Assembly (NCBI GenBank): GCA_965223405.1
Contig: CBDCWO010000006.1
Location: forward strand, 1,612,001 to 1,676,000
Direction of reading: 5' to 3'
DNA: 64,000 bases
Origin: CBDCWO01 sp965223405
Lineage (GTDB): Bacteria > Bacteroidota > Bacteroidia > Chitinophagales > Saprospiraceae
The translations under genes and the position numbers were made by a program. The notes under the pieces are model-generated. The model saw only the letters and a program-made list of their open reading frames with translations, had not been told where the DNA came from and made no database searches. Positions 33,331-41,722 of the stretch are shown one piece after another. How positions within the stretch are numbered: the stretch's first letter is position 1; each line of letters opens with the position of its first letter.

Positions 33331-35007
33331 ATGCAATTTGCCATCATTGATTACTTAATTTTCATAGCTTATGGAATTGTAATTTTTGGAATTGCCCTGT
33401 GGGTTACCCGAAAAGGAGATAAGACTTCGGAAGATTATTTTTTAGCGGGTAAATCGCTCCCTTGGTGGGCTATTGGGGCCTCATTGATAGCAGCCAATAT
33501 CTCAGCCGAGCAGTTTATTGGTATGTCGGGCAGTGGTTTTGCCATTGGATTAGCAATTGCTTCTTACGAATGGATGGCAGCCATTACCCTGATTATCGTC
33601 GGAAAGTTCTTTTTACCCATATTTATTGAAAAGAAACTTTACACTATCCCTGAATTTGTAGAACAGCGATTCAGTGAAAACTTAAAGACTATTCTTGCCA
33701 TATTTTGGATTGCACTTTACATATTTGTCAATCTGACCTCAGTACTTTATCTGGGTGCCACAGCATTAGACACCATTATGGGCTCAGGCGACGGATCTAT
33801 TTTTATGTATTGCGTACTTGGTCTGGCACTGTTTGCTGCAGCTTATTCCATCTGGGGTGGTTTGGCAGCGGTTGCCTGGACGGATGTAATTCAAGTGACA
33901 TTGCTCATTGCAGGAGGACTGATAACTACAATCATTGCACTGTCTCATGTTTCTCCTGACGGTGGAATAATAACCGGATTAAAAACCATTTATGAAATGG
34001 TGCCAGAAAAATTTTCCATGATCCTGGAACGAGGTGAAATTATCACCCCAAATGGGAAGGATGCATTCTTGGATTTACCTGGATTGGCCGTTATTGTTGG
34101 AGGTCTTTGGGTTGCAAATTTATATTACTGGGGATTCAATCAATATATTATTCAAAGGACATTAGCTGCCAAAAACCTCAGGGAGGCGCAGAAGGGAATC
34201 GCATTTGCTGCTTTTTTAAAGTTGTTGATCCCACTTATCGTGGTAGTACCAGGTATAGTAGCATATGTTATGAATGCCGGTCCGGATGGTCTATTAACTG
34301 CTCAAACCTTAGATCCTTCTTTTGTGGGTGATAATGGTAACATCATAAATGACAATGCTGCTCCATGGTTGATAAGTAACTTTATTCCTGCCGGACTGAA
34401 GGGATTGGTCCTGGCAGCCTTAGCGGCCGCCATAGTTTCCTCTTTGGCCTCCATGTTAAATTCGACAGCCACCATTTTTACCATGGATATTTATAAACCT
34501 TATATTCAAAAGACAGCTTCCGAGTCCAATCTGGTAAAAATTGGTAGAATCACTGCAGCGGTAGCTTTGGTCATTGCCGTGATCCTGGCCCCTCAATTAA
34601 ATAACCTGGGTCAGGTATTTCAATACATTCAGGAATATACTGGGGTTGTAAGTCCTGGTATCCTGGCCGTATTTATGTTAGGATTATTTTGGAAAAAAAC
34701 CACTAACAATGCCGCCATCTGGGGAGCCATCCTTTCTATACCAATAGCACTATATTTCAAAGTGGCTCCTAAGGGCTGGTCGGATGGTGCCTTTTTTGTT
34801 GATCTACCTTTTATGGATCAAATGTTCTACACCTGGATCATTTCCATGTTAATCATGGTAGGAATCAGTTATCTCGAAACCCGCGGAGCTGATAATGAAA
34901 AAGGAATCAAATTATCCAAAGAATTATTTAAAACATCACCAGCGTTTAATATCAGTGCTTTTACTATCTGTATTATTTTAGTGGTGCTTTATGCCATATT
35001 CTGGTAA
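33331..35007 (+). CDS. Sodium/solute symporter (SSS family, SGLT-like)
   Basis: 558 residues, about 14 hydrophobic segments, the usual length for the SSS family (LeuT-like fold). The N-terminal block DYFLAGKSLPWWAIGASLIAAN and SAEQFIGMSGSGFAIGLAIA are hallmark SSS sequences, and FNQYIIQRTLAAKNLREAQK resembles the region conserved in vSGLT-type sugar transporters. It should drive uptake of a sugar or related solute with Na+. It is downstream of a fuconolactonase-like gene in a probable two-gene operon, which suggests the imported compound feeds that hydrolase. Confidence 0.93.
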   Translation: MQFAIIDYLIFIAYGIVIFGIALWVTRKGDKTSEDYFLAGKSLPWWAIGASLIAANISAEQFIGMSGSGFAIGLAIASYEWMAAITLIIVGKFFLPIFIEKKLYTIPEFVEQRFSENLKTILAIFWIALYIFVNLTSVLYLGATALDTIMGSGDGSIFMYCVLGLALFAAAYSIWGGLAAVAWTDVIQVTLLIAGGLITTIIALSHVSPDGGIITGLKTIYEMVPEKFSMILERGEIITPNGKDAFLDLPGLAVIVGGLWVANLYYWGFNQYIIQRTLAAKNLREAQKGIAFAAFLKLLIPLIVVVPGIVAYVMNAGPDGLLTAQTLDPSFVGDNGNIINDNAAPWLISNFIPAGLKGLVLAALAAAIVSSLASMLNSTATIFTMDIYKPYIQKTASESNLVKIGRITAAVALVIAVILAPQLNNLGQVFQYIQEYTGVVSPGILAVFMLGLFWKKTTNNAAIWGAILSIPIALYFKVAPKGWSDGAFFVDLPFMDQMFYTWIISMLIMVGISYLETRGADNEKGIKLSKELFKTSPAFNISAFTICIILVVLYAIFW

Positions 35008-35198
35008 GATAAAATGAAGAATATTGGAAGAACCTATGGATAGCTAGCACAATAATCGTACCTATTCAAGAACGTGGTTATATAACCTTTTCAAAGGCCA
35101 CTGGTAGGTTATTACTATTTCACCATTTCCCTACTATCAAAATGAAAATGGAGTAGAAAACCAAAATAATCAAGCTTCATCAACCGTTTCCTTGTCGA

Positions 35199-37613
35199 AT
35201 GAACCATTCTTTGGAGAAAATAAGAACTGTTTTTCTGGAGTATAAAACCAAACTGATCCATTGGGCTCGAACCCTTACATGGGCACAGATATTGAAAGGA
35301 GTTGGCTTATTGATAGGTTTTGGAATTACTTGCATTTTCATTTTAAACCTTCTCATATTGATCGGGGTCTTTGGAAAGATTCCGGGTAAACCTCAGTTTG
35401 CAGAAATCAAAAATCCTCTAGCTTCATTAATCTATGGAGAGGGAGATCAGATCATTGGAAAATACTTCATAGAAAATCGGACTAATGTGACGTTTGAGGA
35501 AATATCCCCCCAGGTAATCCAGGCCCTTATCGCTACCGAAGATGAGCGCTTTTATGCACATCGTGGAATAGATTGGAGAAGTTGGGGTCGTGTTTTGGTT
35601 AAAACTATTCTATTGCAAAAGCGGTCGTCGGGTGGCGGAAGTACAATCAGTCAACAACTGGCAAAAAATTTATATCCCAGGAAAAACTACTGGATATTAA
35701 GTCTGCCGATCAATAAATTCAGAGAAATATGGATAGCCCATAGACTTGAGAAATATTTCACCAAGGAAGATATTCTTACCCTTTACCTTAATACCGTTTC
35801 ATTTGGCGGGACTACCTATGGCATAAAAACCGCGGCACGACAATTGTTTGCTAAAGGTCCTGAAAACTTGCGATCCGAAGAAGCAGCACTCTTGATTGGA
35901 ATGCTCAAAGCAACCAATTTTTATCATCCGGTTAAGAATGAAGAAAGGGCCAGAAATCGGAGAAACATCGTATTGAATCAAATGCATCGAGTCGGATATT
36001 TGGATTCAATAGCCCTCGATTCATTACTGGCAGTTCCCATGCAAATCGATTATCAACTTGAGGGAAGCAATGCCGGTTTAGCTACCTATTTCAGGGAATA
36101 TTTAAGGCTGCAATTAAAACCAATCCTGGAAGATATCAAAAACCAAGAGGGCAAACCATACAATCTTTATACCGACGGATTAAAAGTTTATACTACCATT
36201 GATCCTCAGATGCAGCAAATAGCCGAAAAGTCGGTAAACAGGCACCTCAAGCGGTTGCAAAAAGAATTTGATCTTCACTGGAAAAATAAAAGTCCCTGGT
36301 TGACTAAGGACAACCTCATGCTTGAGATTAAAAAAACGAAGCGTTATCAGAAGTATAAAAGCCTGAATTACTCCCAGGGAGATATCGATAGCCTATTCAG
36401 GATAAAAAAGCCGATGAAAATATTTACCTGGGAAGGGGAAGAGGAAGTATTGATGAGTCCTCTGGATTCAGTCAAACATTATTTTTCACTTTTACATACG
36501 GGATTTTTAGTTGTTGATCACCAAAATGGTGCAATAAAGGCCTGGGTAGGCGGAATTGATCACTCGCGGTTCAAATACGATCATGTAATTTCTCGCCGTC
36601 AAGCCGGTTCGGTATTCAAACCCATCGTATACGCAAGAGCTTTGGAAATCGGATATGCGCCATGCGATTATTTTGACAATGTACTGATGACGTATCCGGA
36701 ATATGATGATTGGACACCCCAAAATGCCAGTGCAAACTATGGCGGGATGTATTCTTTGATGGGCGGTATGATAAAATCGATTAATACGGTCACGGTGGGT
36801 ATTGGATTGGAAGGAGAAATAGACTCAATCAGGCAACTAGCGCATAAAATGGGTATTCAATCAGATATTCCCCGGGTCCCTTCAATATTTTTAGGTACCG
36901 CTGAAGTGTCCCTCTTGGAAATGGTACAAGCCTACCAAACCTTGGCTAATCATGGACAAAAAATACCTTTGCAATACCTCGTTAAAATAGAAAACCATCA
37001 GGGAGAAATCATATATGAAAATCCGGAAATAATTCCCGAGCCGGTTTATAATTCAGAGTTAGCTGGTGTGATGACTCACATGCTAAAGAATACGACCATC
37101 AGGGGTACAGCCCATCATCTAAAGGATAGTTGGAAATTAAGTGGAGATATGGCTGGAAAGACAGGTACTACTCAATCACATGCTGATGGATGGTACCTGG
37201 GATATACGCCCAGGTTAGTGGCCGGATGTTGGATTGGAGGAGAATCCCCCTTAGTGAGATTTAGAACCATCGATAAGGGACAGGGAGCACATACGGCCAT
37301 GCCGGTCTGGGCGCATTTTTTTAATACCTTATATCGGTATCGAAAATATCGAGAATGGTCACAGGAGTCATTCGACCCTTTGGACGATCAATGGTTAGGC
37401 ATGTTGGATTGCCCCGACTACATCGAGGATTATGAGCCTTTCCATTGGCAAGAAATACTTAATGAGCTTTTTGTACAACAAGGCGACAAAGATCATGAGA
37501 ATTCTCGCAAACCATCAAGGCGTCGCCGGTCGCGACACTCAGTAAAAGAAAAAAAGCTAGAGAAGTTTTTTGAAAATCTCTTTCGCAAAAAGAAAAAGAA
37601 CCGGGGAGATTGA
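35199..37613 (+). CDS. Penicillin-binding protein 1A-type transglycosylase/transpeptidase
   Basis: 804 residues. One N-terminal membrane helix (about 33-58) is followed by the glycosyltransferase 51 domain with ATEDERFYAHRGIDW (catalytic Glu114), GGSTISQQLAKNLYPRK and LNTVSFGGTTYGI. The transpeptidase domain has RQAGSVFKPIVYA (SxxK Ser near 471), the SxN motif in KSINTVTVGIG, and KTGTTQ near 654. The C-terminus is a highly basic tail (RRRRSRHSVKEKK, RKKKKNRGD). The enzyme polymerises and cross-links peptidoglycan outside the inner membrane. The 191-base gap before it contains no recognisable gene. Confidence 0.95.
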   Translation: MNHSLEKIRTVFLEYKTKLIHWARTLTWAQILKGVGLLIGFGITCIFILNLLILIGVFGKIPGKPQFAEIKNPLASLIYGEGDQIIGKYFIENRTNVTFEEISPQVIQALIATEDERFYAHRGIDWRSWGRVLVKTILLQKRSSGGGSTISQQLAKNLYPRKNYWILSLPINKFREIWIAHRLEKYFTKEDILTLYLNTVSFGGTTYGIKTAARQLFAKGPENLRSEEAALLIGMLKATNFYHPVKNEERARNRRNIVLNQMHRVGYLDSIALDSLLAVPMQIDYQLEGSNAGLATYFREYLRLQLKPILEDIKNQEGKPYNLYTDGLKVYTTIDPQMQQIAEKSVNRHLKRLQKEFDLHWKNKSPWLTKDNLMLEIKKTKRYQKYKSLNYSQGDIDSLFRIKKPMKIFTWEGEEEVLMSPLDSVKHYFSLLHTGFLVVDHQNGAIKAWVGGIDHSRFKYDHVISRRQAGSVFKPIVYARALEIGYAPCDYFDNVLMTYPEYDDWTPQNASANYGGMYSLMGGMIKSINTVTVGIGLEGEIDSIRQLAHKMGIQSDIPRVPSIFLGTAEVSLLEMVQAYQTLANHGQKIPLQYLVKIENHQGEIIYENPEIIPEPVYNSELAGVMTHMLKNTTIRGTAHHLKDSWKLSGDMAGKTGTTQSHADGWYLGYTPRLVAGCWIGGESPLVRFRTIDKGQGAHTAMPVWAHFFNTLYRYRKYREWSQESFDPLDDQWLGMLDCPDYIEDYEPFHWQEILNELFVQQGDKDHENSRKPSRRRRSRHSVKEKKLEKFFENLFRKKKKNRGD

Positions 37614-37793
37614 TTTTTGATAGCACTTACCATTACCCAAATATGATCTTGATTCAAAGTCACGTACAGACTATGATGCCTATCTTAATATCCGGTATGG
37701 ATTTATCCTAAAGAAAAGATTAAAAAGTAAAATTGACCGTTCGAACTGCTACCTTTTTTCTATCTTTCGGTCCGGTTTCTCATCATTGATTCT

Positions 37794-39791
37794 ATGGCCG
37801 GTATTAAACTAAATTCCATAAAATTCAAACCTAAAAAATTAGGTCCTTCGCTACTGATCCAATTATACCGGGGCATGTTAAAACCCCGTATGATCGAAGA
37901 GAAAATGCTCTCGTTATTGCGGCAGGGCAAAGTTTCAAAGTGGTTTTCAGGGATCGGTCAGGAAGCCATTTCCGTCGGAGTTTGTATGGCGCTAAATGAA
38001 GAAGAACTGATGTTTACCCTGCACCGGAATTTAGGCGTATTTACTACACGAAAAGTACCTCTTAAGAGATTATTTAGCCAATGGCAAGGCAAAATGGGAG
38101 GTTTTACAAAAGGGAGAGATCGATCTTTTCACTTTGGAGCACCGGAATTTGGAATCATTGGAATGATATCCCATTTAGGTCCTCAGCTTTCATTAGCTGA
38201 TGGTGTAGGCTTGGCCTATCAATTTCGCAAAGAACCCAAAGTCACCTGTGCCTTTACCGGTGATGGTGGTACTAGTCAGGGCGAATTTCATGAAGCCTTA
38301 AATGTGGCATCCGTATGGAAATTACCTGTAATATTCATTGTAGAAAATAACGGTTATGGATTGTCAACACCTGTGAGTGAACAGTTTGCATGCAAACAAA
38401 TTGCGGATAAGGGGATTGGCTATGGCCTGCAAACTTATACAATCGATGGGAATAATATTCTTAAAGTCTACCGGACCATTCGCAAAATCTCAAAATCTAT
38501 TCGCAAAAATCCGCACCCGGTTCTCGTAGAGTGTATGACCTTTCGGATGAGAGGTCATGAAGAAGCCTCCGGAACAAAATATGTACCCCAAACATTATTG
38601 GACGCCTGGGCCCAAAGAGATCCTTTAATACAATATGAAAAATGGCTACTGCGTGAAGGATATTTGGACAAACAAGAAATTACCAAATTTCGCCAACAGA
38701 TAAAACTTGAAATTGATTCGGCATTAGAAGAAGTAAGTGCAGAGGCCCAAGTCAGTTCCTTTCCATCGAATGAAGAAACAGATGTATTCAAGCCTTATGA
38801 CCCCCTACCGGTATTACCCTCTGATTCAAATTCAACCATGCGTTTTGTAGACGCAATCAAAGATGGGTTGGATCAGGCTCTGCAGACTCATCCTGAACTC
38901 ATCCTGATGGGGCAGGATATCGCTGAATATGGTGGGATGTTTAAGATAACCGAGGGTTTTTTAGCCAAATATGGACCCGAGCGCATAAAAAACACTCCCT
39001 TGTGTGAAAGTGCCATTCTAGGTATGTCTTTGGGTCTGAGTATTTGCGGGATTCAGTCAATGGTTGAAATGCAATTTTCTGATTTTGTAACCTGTGGATT
39101 TAATCAAATTATAAATAACCTGGCCAAGGTTCATTATCGATGGCAAGCTAATGCAGATGTGGTGATTCGTATGCCTTGTGGTGCAGGTACCGGAGCAGGT
39201 CCCTTTCATTCGCAGACCAACGAAGCCTGGTTTTTCCATACACCTGGTTTGAAAATTGTGTATCCTTCATCACCATATGATGCCAAAGGTCTGCTATTAT
39301 CCGCTTTTGAAGATCCTAATCCGGTATTGTACTTTGAACATAAAGCCTTGTATCGAAAAATAAAAGGACAAGTACCGGAGGGATACTATAATCTCCCGAT
39401 CGGCAAGGGGAAAATCATCCAGGAAGGCAGTGACATCACCGTGATTACCTATGGTGCAGGAGTTCATTGGATAATGGAAAGTCAAAGCAATACCCATATA
39501 AGTATTGAGATTATCGATCTACGTAGTTTAGCCCCCTTGGATTGGGAACTAATTATCCAATCTGTGCAAAAAACCCATCGTGTTCTTATCCTGCATGAGG
39601 ATAATATGACAGGTGGAATAGGCGCGGAAATCGCAGCATATCTTTCACAATATTGTTTTAGAGATTTGGATGCACCTATATTTCGTACCGCCGGATTAGA
39701 TACTCCGGTACCTTTTGCCTTACCTTTAGAAGAAAATTATTTAGCCAATTCCAGATTGGAAAAGGATTTGGAATTATTAATGAAATATTGA
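37794..39791 (+). CDS. 2-oxoacid dehydrogenase E1 component, fused alpha and beta subunits (branched-chain type)
   Basis: 665 residues. The alpha half (1-330) has the thiamine-diphosphate motif TGDGGTSQGEFHEALNVA (155-172) ending at VENNGYG, plus the phosphorylation-loop-like FRMRGHEEASGTKY. The beta half (345-665) has MRFVDAIKDGLDQAL, LMGQDIAEYGGMF, CESAILGMSLGLSICG and the transketolase C-domain around LEDNMTGGIG. Such fused E1 proteins occur in Bacteroidota for branched-chain 2-oxoacids (or pyruvate). The E2 and E3 genes are not nearby. A DUF5606 gene follows after a single base. Confidence 0.93.
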   Translation: MAGIKLNSIKFKPKKLGPSLLIQLYRGMLKPRMIEEKMLSLLRQGKVSKWFSGIGQEAISVGVCMALNEEELMFTLHRNLGVFTTRKVPLKRLFSQWQGKMGGFTKGRDRSFHFGAPEFGIIGMISHLGPQLSLADGVGLAYQFRKEPKVTCAFTGDGGTSQGEFHEALNVASVWKLPVIFIVENNGYGLSTPVSEQFACKQIADKGIGYGLQTYTIDGNNILKVYRTIRKISKSIRKNPHPVLVECMTFRMRGHEEASGTKYVPQTLLDAWAQRDPLIQYEKWLLREGYLDKQEITKFRQQIKLEIDSALEEVSAEAQVSSFPSNEETDVFKPYDPLPVLPSDSNSTMRFVDAIKDGLDQALQTHPELILMGQDIAEYGGMFKITEGFLAKYGPERIKNTPLCESAILGMSLGLSICGIQSMVEMQFSDFVTCGFNQIINNLAKVHYRWQANADVVIRMPCGAGTGAGPFHSQTNEAWFFHTPGLKIVYPSSPYDAKGLLLSAFEDPNPVLYFEHKALYRKIKGQVPEGYYNLPIGKGKIIQEGSDITVITYGAGVHWIMESQSNTHISIEIIDLRSLAPLDWELIIQSVQKTHRVLILHEDNMTGGIGAEIAAYLSQYCFRDLDAPIFRTAGLDTPVPFALPLEENYLANSRLEKDLELLMKY

Positions 39792-39792
39792 A

Positions 39793-40197
39793 ATGAATTT
39801 AGAAAAAATAGTAGCCATTAGCAGTTTACCAGGTCTTTATAAGATAATTGCTTCTCGGGATAATGGTCTGATTGTCGAAGATTTTGATTCCGGCAAAAGA
39901 AAATTTGTCTCGGTGCGCCAATATATGTTTACTCCTTTGGAATCGGTATCGATTTTTACAGAAAGTGATTCGGTTGCATTGAAGCCCATATTTCAAACCA
40001 TGTTGGACAAGTTGGAAGAAGTCTCACTGGATGAGGTTATAAATTCTCCACAGGATCTGAGCAACTATTTTGGTACCATATTGCCAGATTACGACCGGGA
40101 CCGAGTATATATCGGTGATATGAAAAAAGTGGTTAAATGGTTTAAATTCCTCTTGGACCGGAATTTGATTAGTAAAGGCAGCGAAGAAGAAGAATAG
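39793..40197 (+). CDS. DUF5606 domain protein
   Basis: 134 residues, acidic, cytoplasmic. The N-terminus MNLEKIVAISSLPGLYKIIASR and the VSVRQYMFTPLESVSIFTESDSVAL block match the Bacteroidota-specific DUF5606 family, whose function is not known to me. The ATG lies one base after the E1 stop codon and the next gene starts 10 bases later, so it belongs to the E1-DUF5606-glycosyltransferase operon. Confidence 0.85.
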   Translation: MNLEKIVAISSLPGLYKIIASRDNGLIVEDFDSGKRKFVSVRQYMFTPLESVSIFTESDSVALKPIFQTMLDKLEEVSLDEVINSPQDLSNYFGTILPDYDRDRVYIGDMKKVVKWFKFLLDRNLISKGSEEEE

Positions 40198-40207
40198 AAA
40201 ATATAAT

Positions 40208-40948
40208 ATGTATCAAGGACAAAAAGTAATCGTTGTTCTTCCGGCTTACAATGCAGCTCTCACTTTAGAACGCACTTTTAAAGAAATACCTTTGCATCTG
40301 GTGGATGACATCATTTTATGCGATGATTTCAGTAGTGACCATACTGTGGAAGTTGGTAAAAAACTAGGTATAAAACATATTATCCGACATGAGGTAAATA
40401 AGGGTTACGGAGGCAATCAGAAATCACTTTATGATAAAGCTTTGGAACTTGATGCAGATATCGTGATCATGCTACATCCAGATTATCAATATACACCGAA
40501 GTTAATTCCCTCTATGGTCAATTTGATTGGTGAGGGCTTGTACCCGGTAGTATTGGGTTCACGGATACTGGGCAAAGGAGCCTTGGCTGGAGGGATGCCC
40601 TGGTATAAATTTGTCGCCAACAGGTTTCTTACATTTTTTCAGAACTTACTTGTCAATTACAAGCTTTCGGAATATCACACCGGTTACCGGGCATTTCATG
40701 CCAAAGTGCTCAAAGACATCAATTTTCACGCTAATTCTAATGATTTCATTTTTGACAATGAAATGCTTTCCCAGATAATTTATAAAGGATATACAATTGC
40801 CGAAATATCGTGTCCTACAAAATATTTTGAAGAAGCATCCTCTATCAATTTCCGTCGTAGTGCTAAATATGGTATTGGCGTGATCGGTGTTTCCATATCA
40901 CATTTTCTCAATAAAATTGGTTTACTCAAGTCAAAACGATATTCATAA
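40208..40948 (+). CDS. Glycosyltransferase family 2 (dolichyl-phosphate-mannose synthase-like)
   Basis: 246 residues. The GT-A signature begins at VIVVLPAYNAALTLERTFKEIP, followed by LVDDIILCDDFSSDHTVEVGKKLG and the DPDYQY-like acceptor/metal motif VIMLHPDYQY; YHTGYRAFHAKVL matches the polyprenyl-phosphate branch of GT2. There is no C-terminal membrane region of the kind found in ArnC-like enzymes, only a slightly hydrophobic tail. Likely transfers a sugar from a nucleotide to a polyprenyl phosphate or cell-envelope acceptor. It could supply a lipid-linked sugar to the TMTC-like protein at 0.4 kb, but nothing except function class links them. Confidence 0.9.
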   Translation: MYQGQKVIVVLPAYNAALTLERTFKEIPLHLVDDIILCDDFSSDHTVEVGKKLGIKHIIRHEVNKGYGGNQKSLYDKALELDADIVIMLHPDYQYTPKLIPSMVNLIGEGLYPVVLGSRILGKGALAGGMPWYKFVANRFLTFFQNLLVNYKLSEYHTGYRAFHAKVLKDINFHANSNDFIFDNEMLSQIIYKGYTIAEISCPTKYFEEASSINFRRSAKYGIGVIGVSISHFLNKIGLLKSKRYS

Positions 40949-40993
40949 TTTTCAATGAGTTCAACATATTGATCGATTTGAAGTTATAATTTT

Positions 40994-41710
40994 ATGGAAA
41001 AACTAAAAGGAAAAGTCGCCTACATCACAGGAGGTAATAAGGGAATTGGATTAGGAATCGCCCAATCCTTATTAACAGAAGGAATTAAAGTTGCCATTTC
41101 CGGTCGCAATCCAGACGATAACGCTCAAGCTTTTGAAAAACTGGGAGGAGATTCAGAAAATGCTATAACATTGGAATCCGATGTTCGCAAAGAGGATCAG
41201 GAGAAAGCAAATATCGCTGAGATTTTGAAGAAATGGGGACATCTGGATATTGTTATTGCCAATGCCGGTGTGGGACATTTTGGTTCCATTGAAAACCTGA
41301 CCTCGCAACAATGGAACGAAGTCATCGATATCAACTTAACCGGTGTATTTAACACCGTAAAAGCTTCGATCCCTCCTTTAAAAGATTCTCAAGGATATGT
41401 TATGACCATAGCAAGTCTAGCTGGAACCAATTTTTTTGCCGGTGGTGCTGCTTATAATGCCAGTAAATTTGGATTGGTTGGATTTAGTCAGGCTATTATG
41501 TTAGACTTGCGTTATTCAGGTATCAAAGTTACTACTATTATGCCTGGTTCAGTGGCCACATACTTTAATGACAGAATACCAGGGCCAGGAGATAATTGGA
41601 AAATTCAACCTGAGGATATTGGGCAAATTGTGGTGGATTTATTAAAAATAAATCCCCGGACCCTACCCAGCAAAGTGGAAGTCAGACCTTCACAACCACC
41701 AAAAAAGTAA
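40994..41710 (+). CDS. Short-chain dehydrogenase/reductase (classical SDR)
   Basis: 238 residues. The NAD(P)-binding motif TGGNKGIG is at 12-19, NAGVGHFG follows, a catalytic Ser is present in MTIASLAG and the YxxxK pair in AAYNASKFG (Tyr near 154, Lys near 158). The presence of SGRNP in the second beta-strand region favours NADP. The substrate is unknown; similar proteins are annotated as 3-oxoacyl-ACP reductases. It follows the glycosyltransferase gene after 45 bases and converges with the penicillin-acylase gene (12-base gap). Confidence 0.92.
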   Translation: MEKLKGKVAYITGGNKGIGLGIAQSLLTEGIKVAISGRNPDDNAQAFEKLGGDSENAITLESDVRKEDQEKANIAEILKKWGHLDIVIANAGVGHFGSIENLTSQQWNEVIDINLTGVFNTVKASIPPLKDSQGYVMTIASLAGTNFFAGGAAYNASKFGLVGFSQAIMLDLRYSGIKVTTIMPGSVATYFNDRIPGPGDNWKIQPEDIGQIVVDLLKINPRTLPSKVEVRPSQPPKK

Positions 41711-41722
41711 GTTACACATTCC

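Noticed and set aside
33705..33959. 84-residue frame inside the symporter gene
   Set aside because: Shadow of the symporter in another frame on the same strand, with many Cys, Ser and His residues typical of frameshifted membrane-protein coding DNA.
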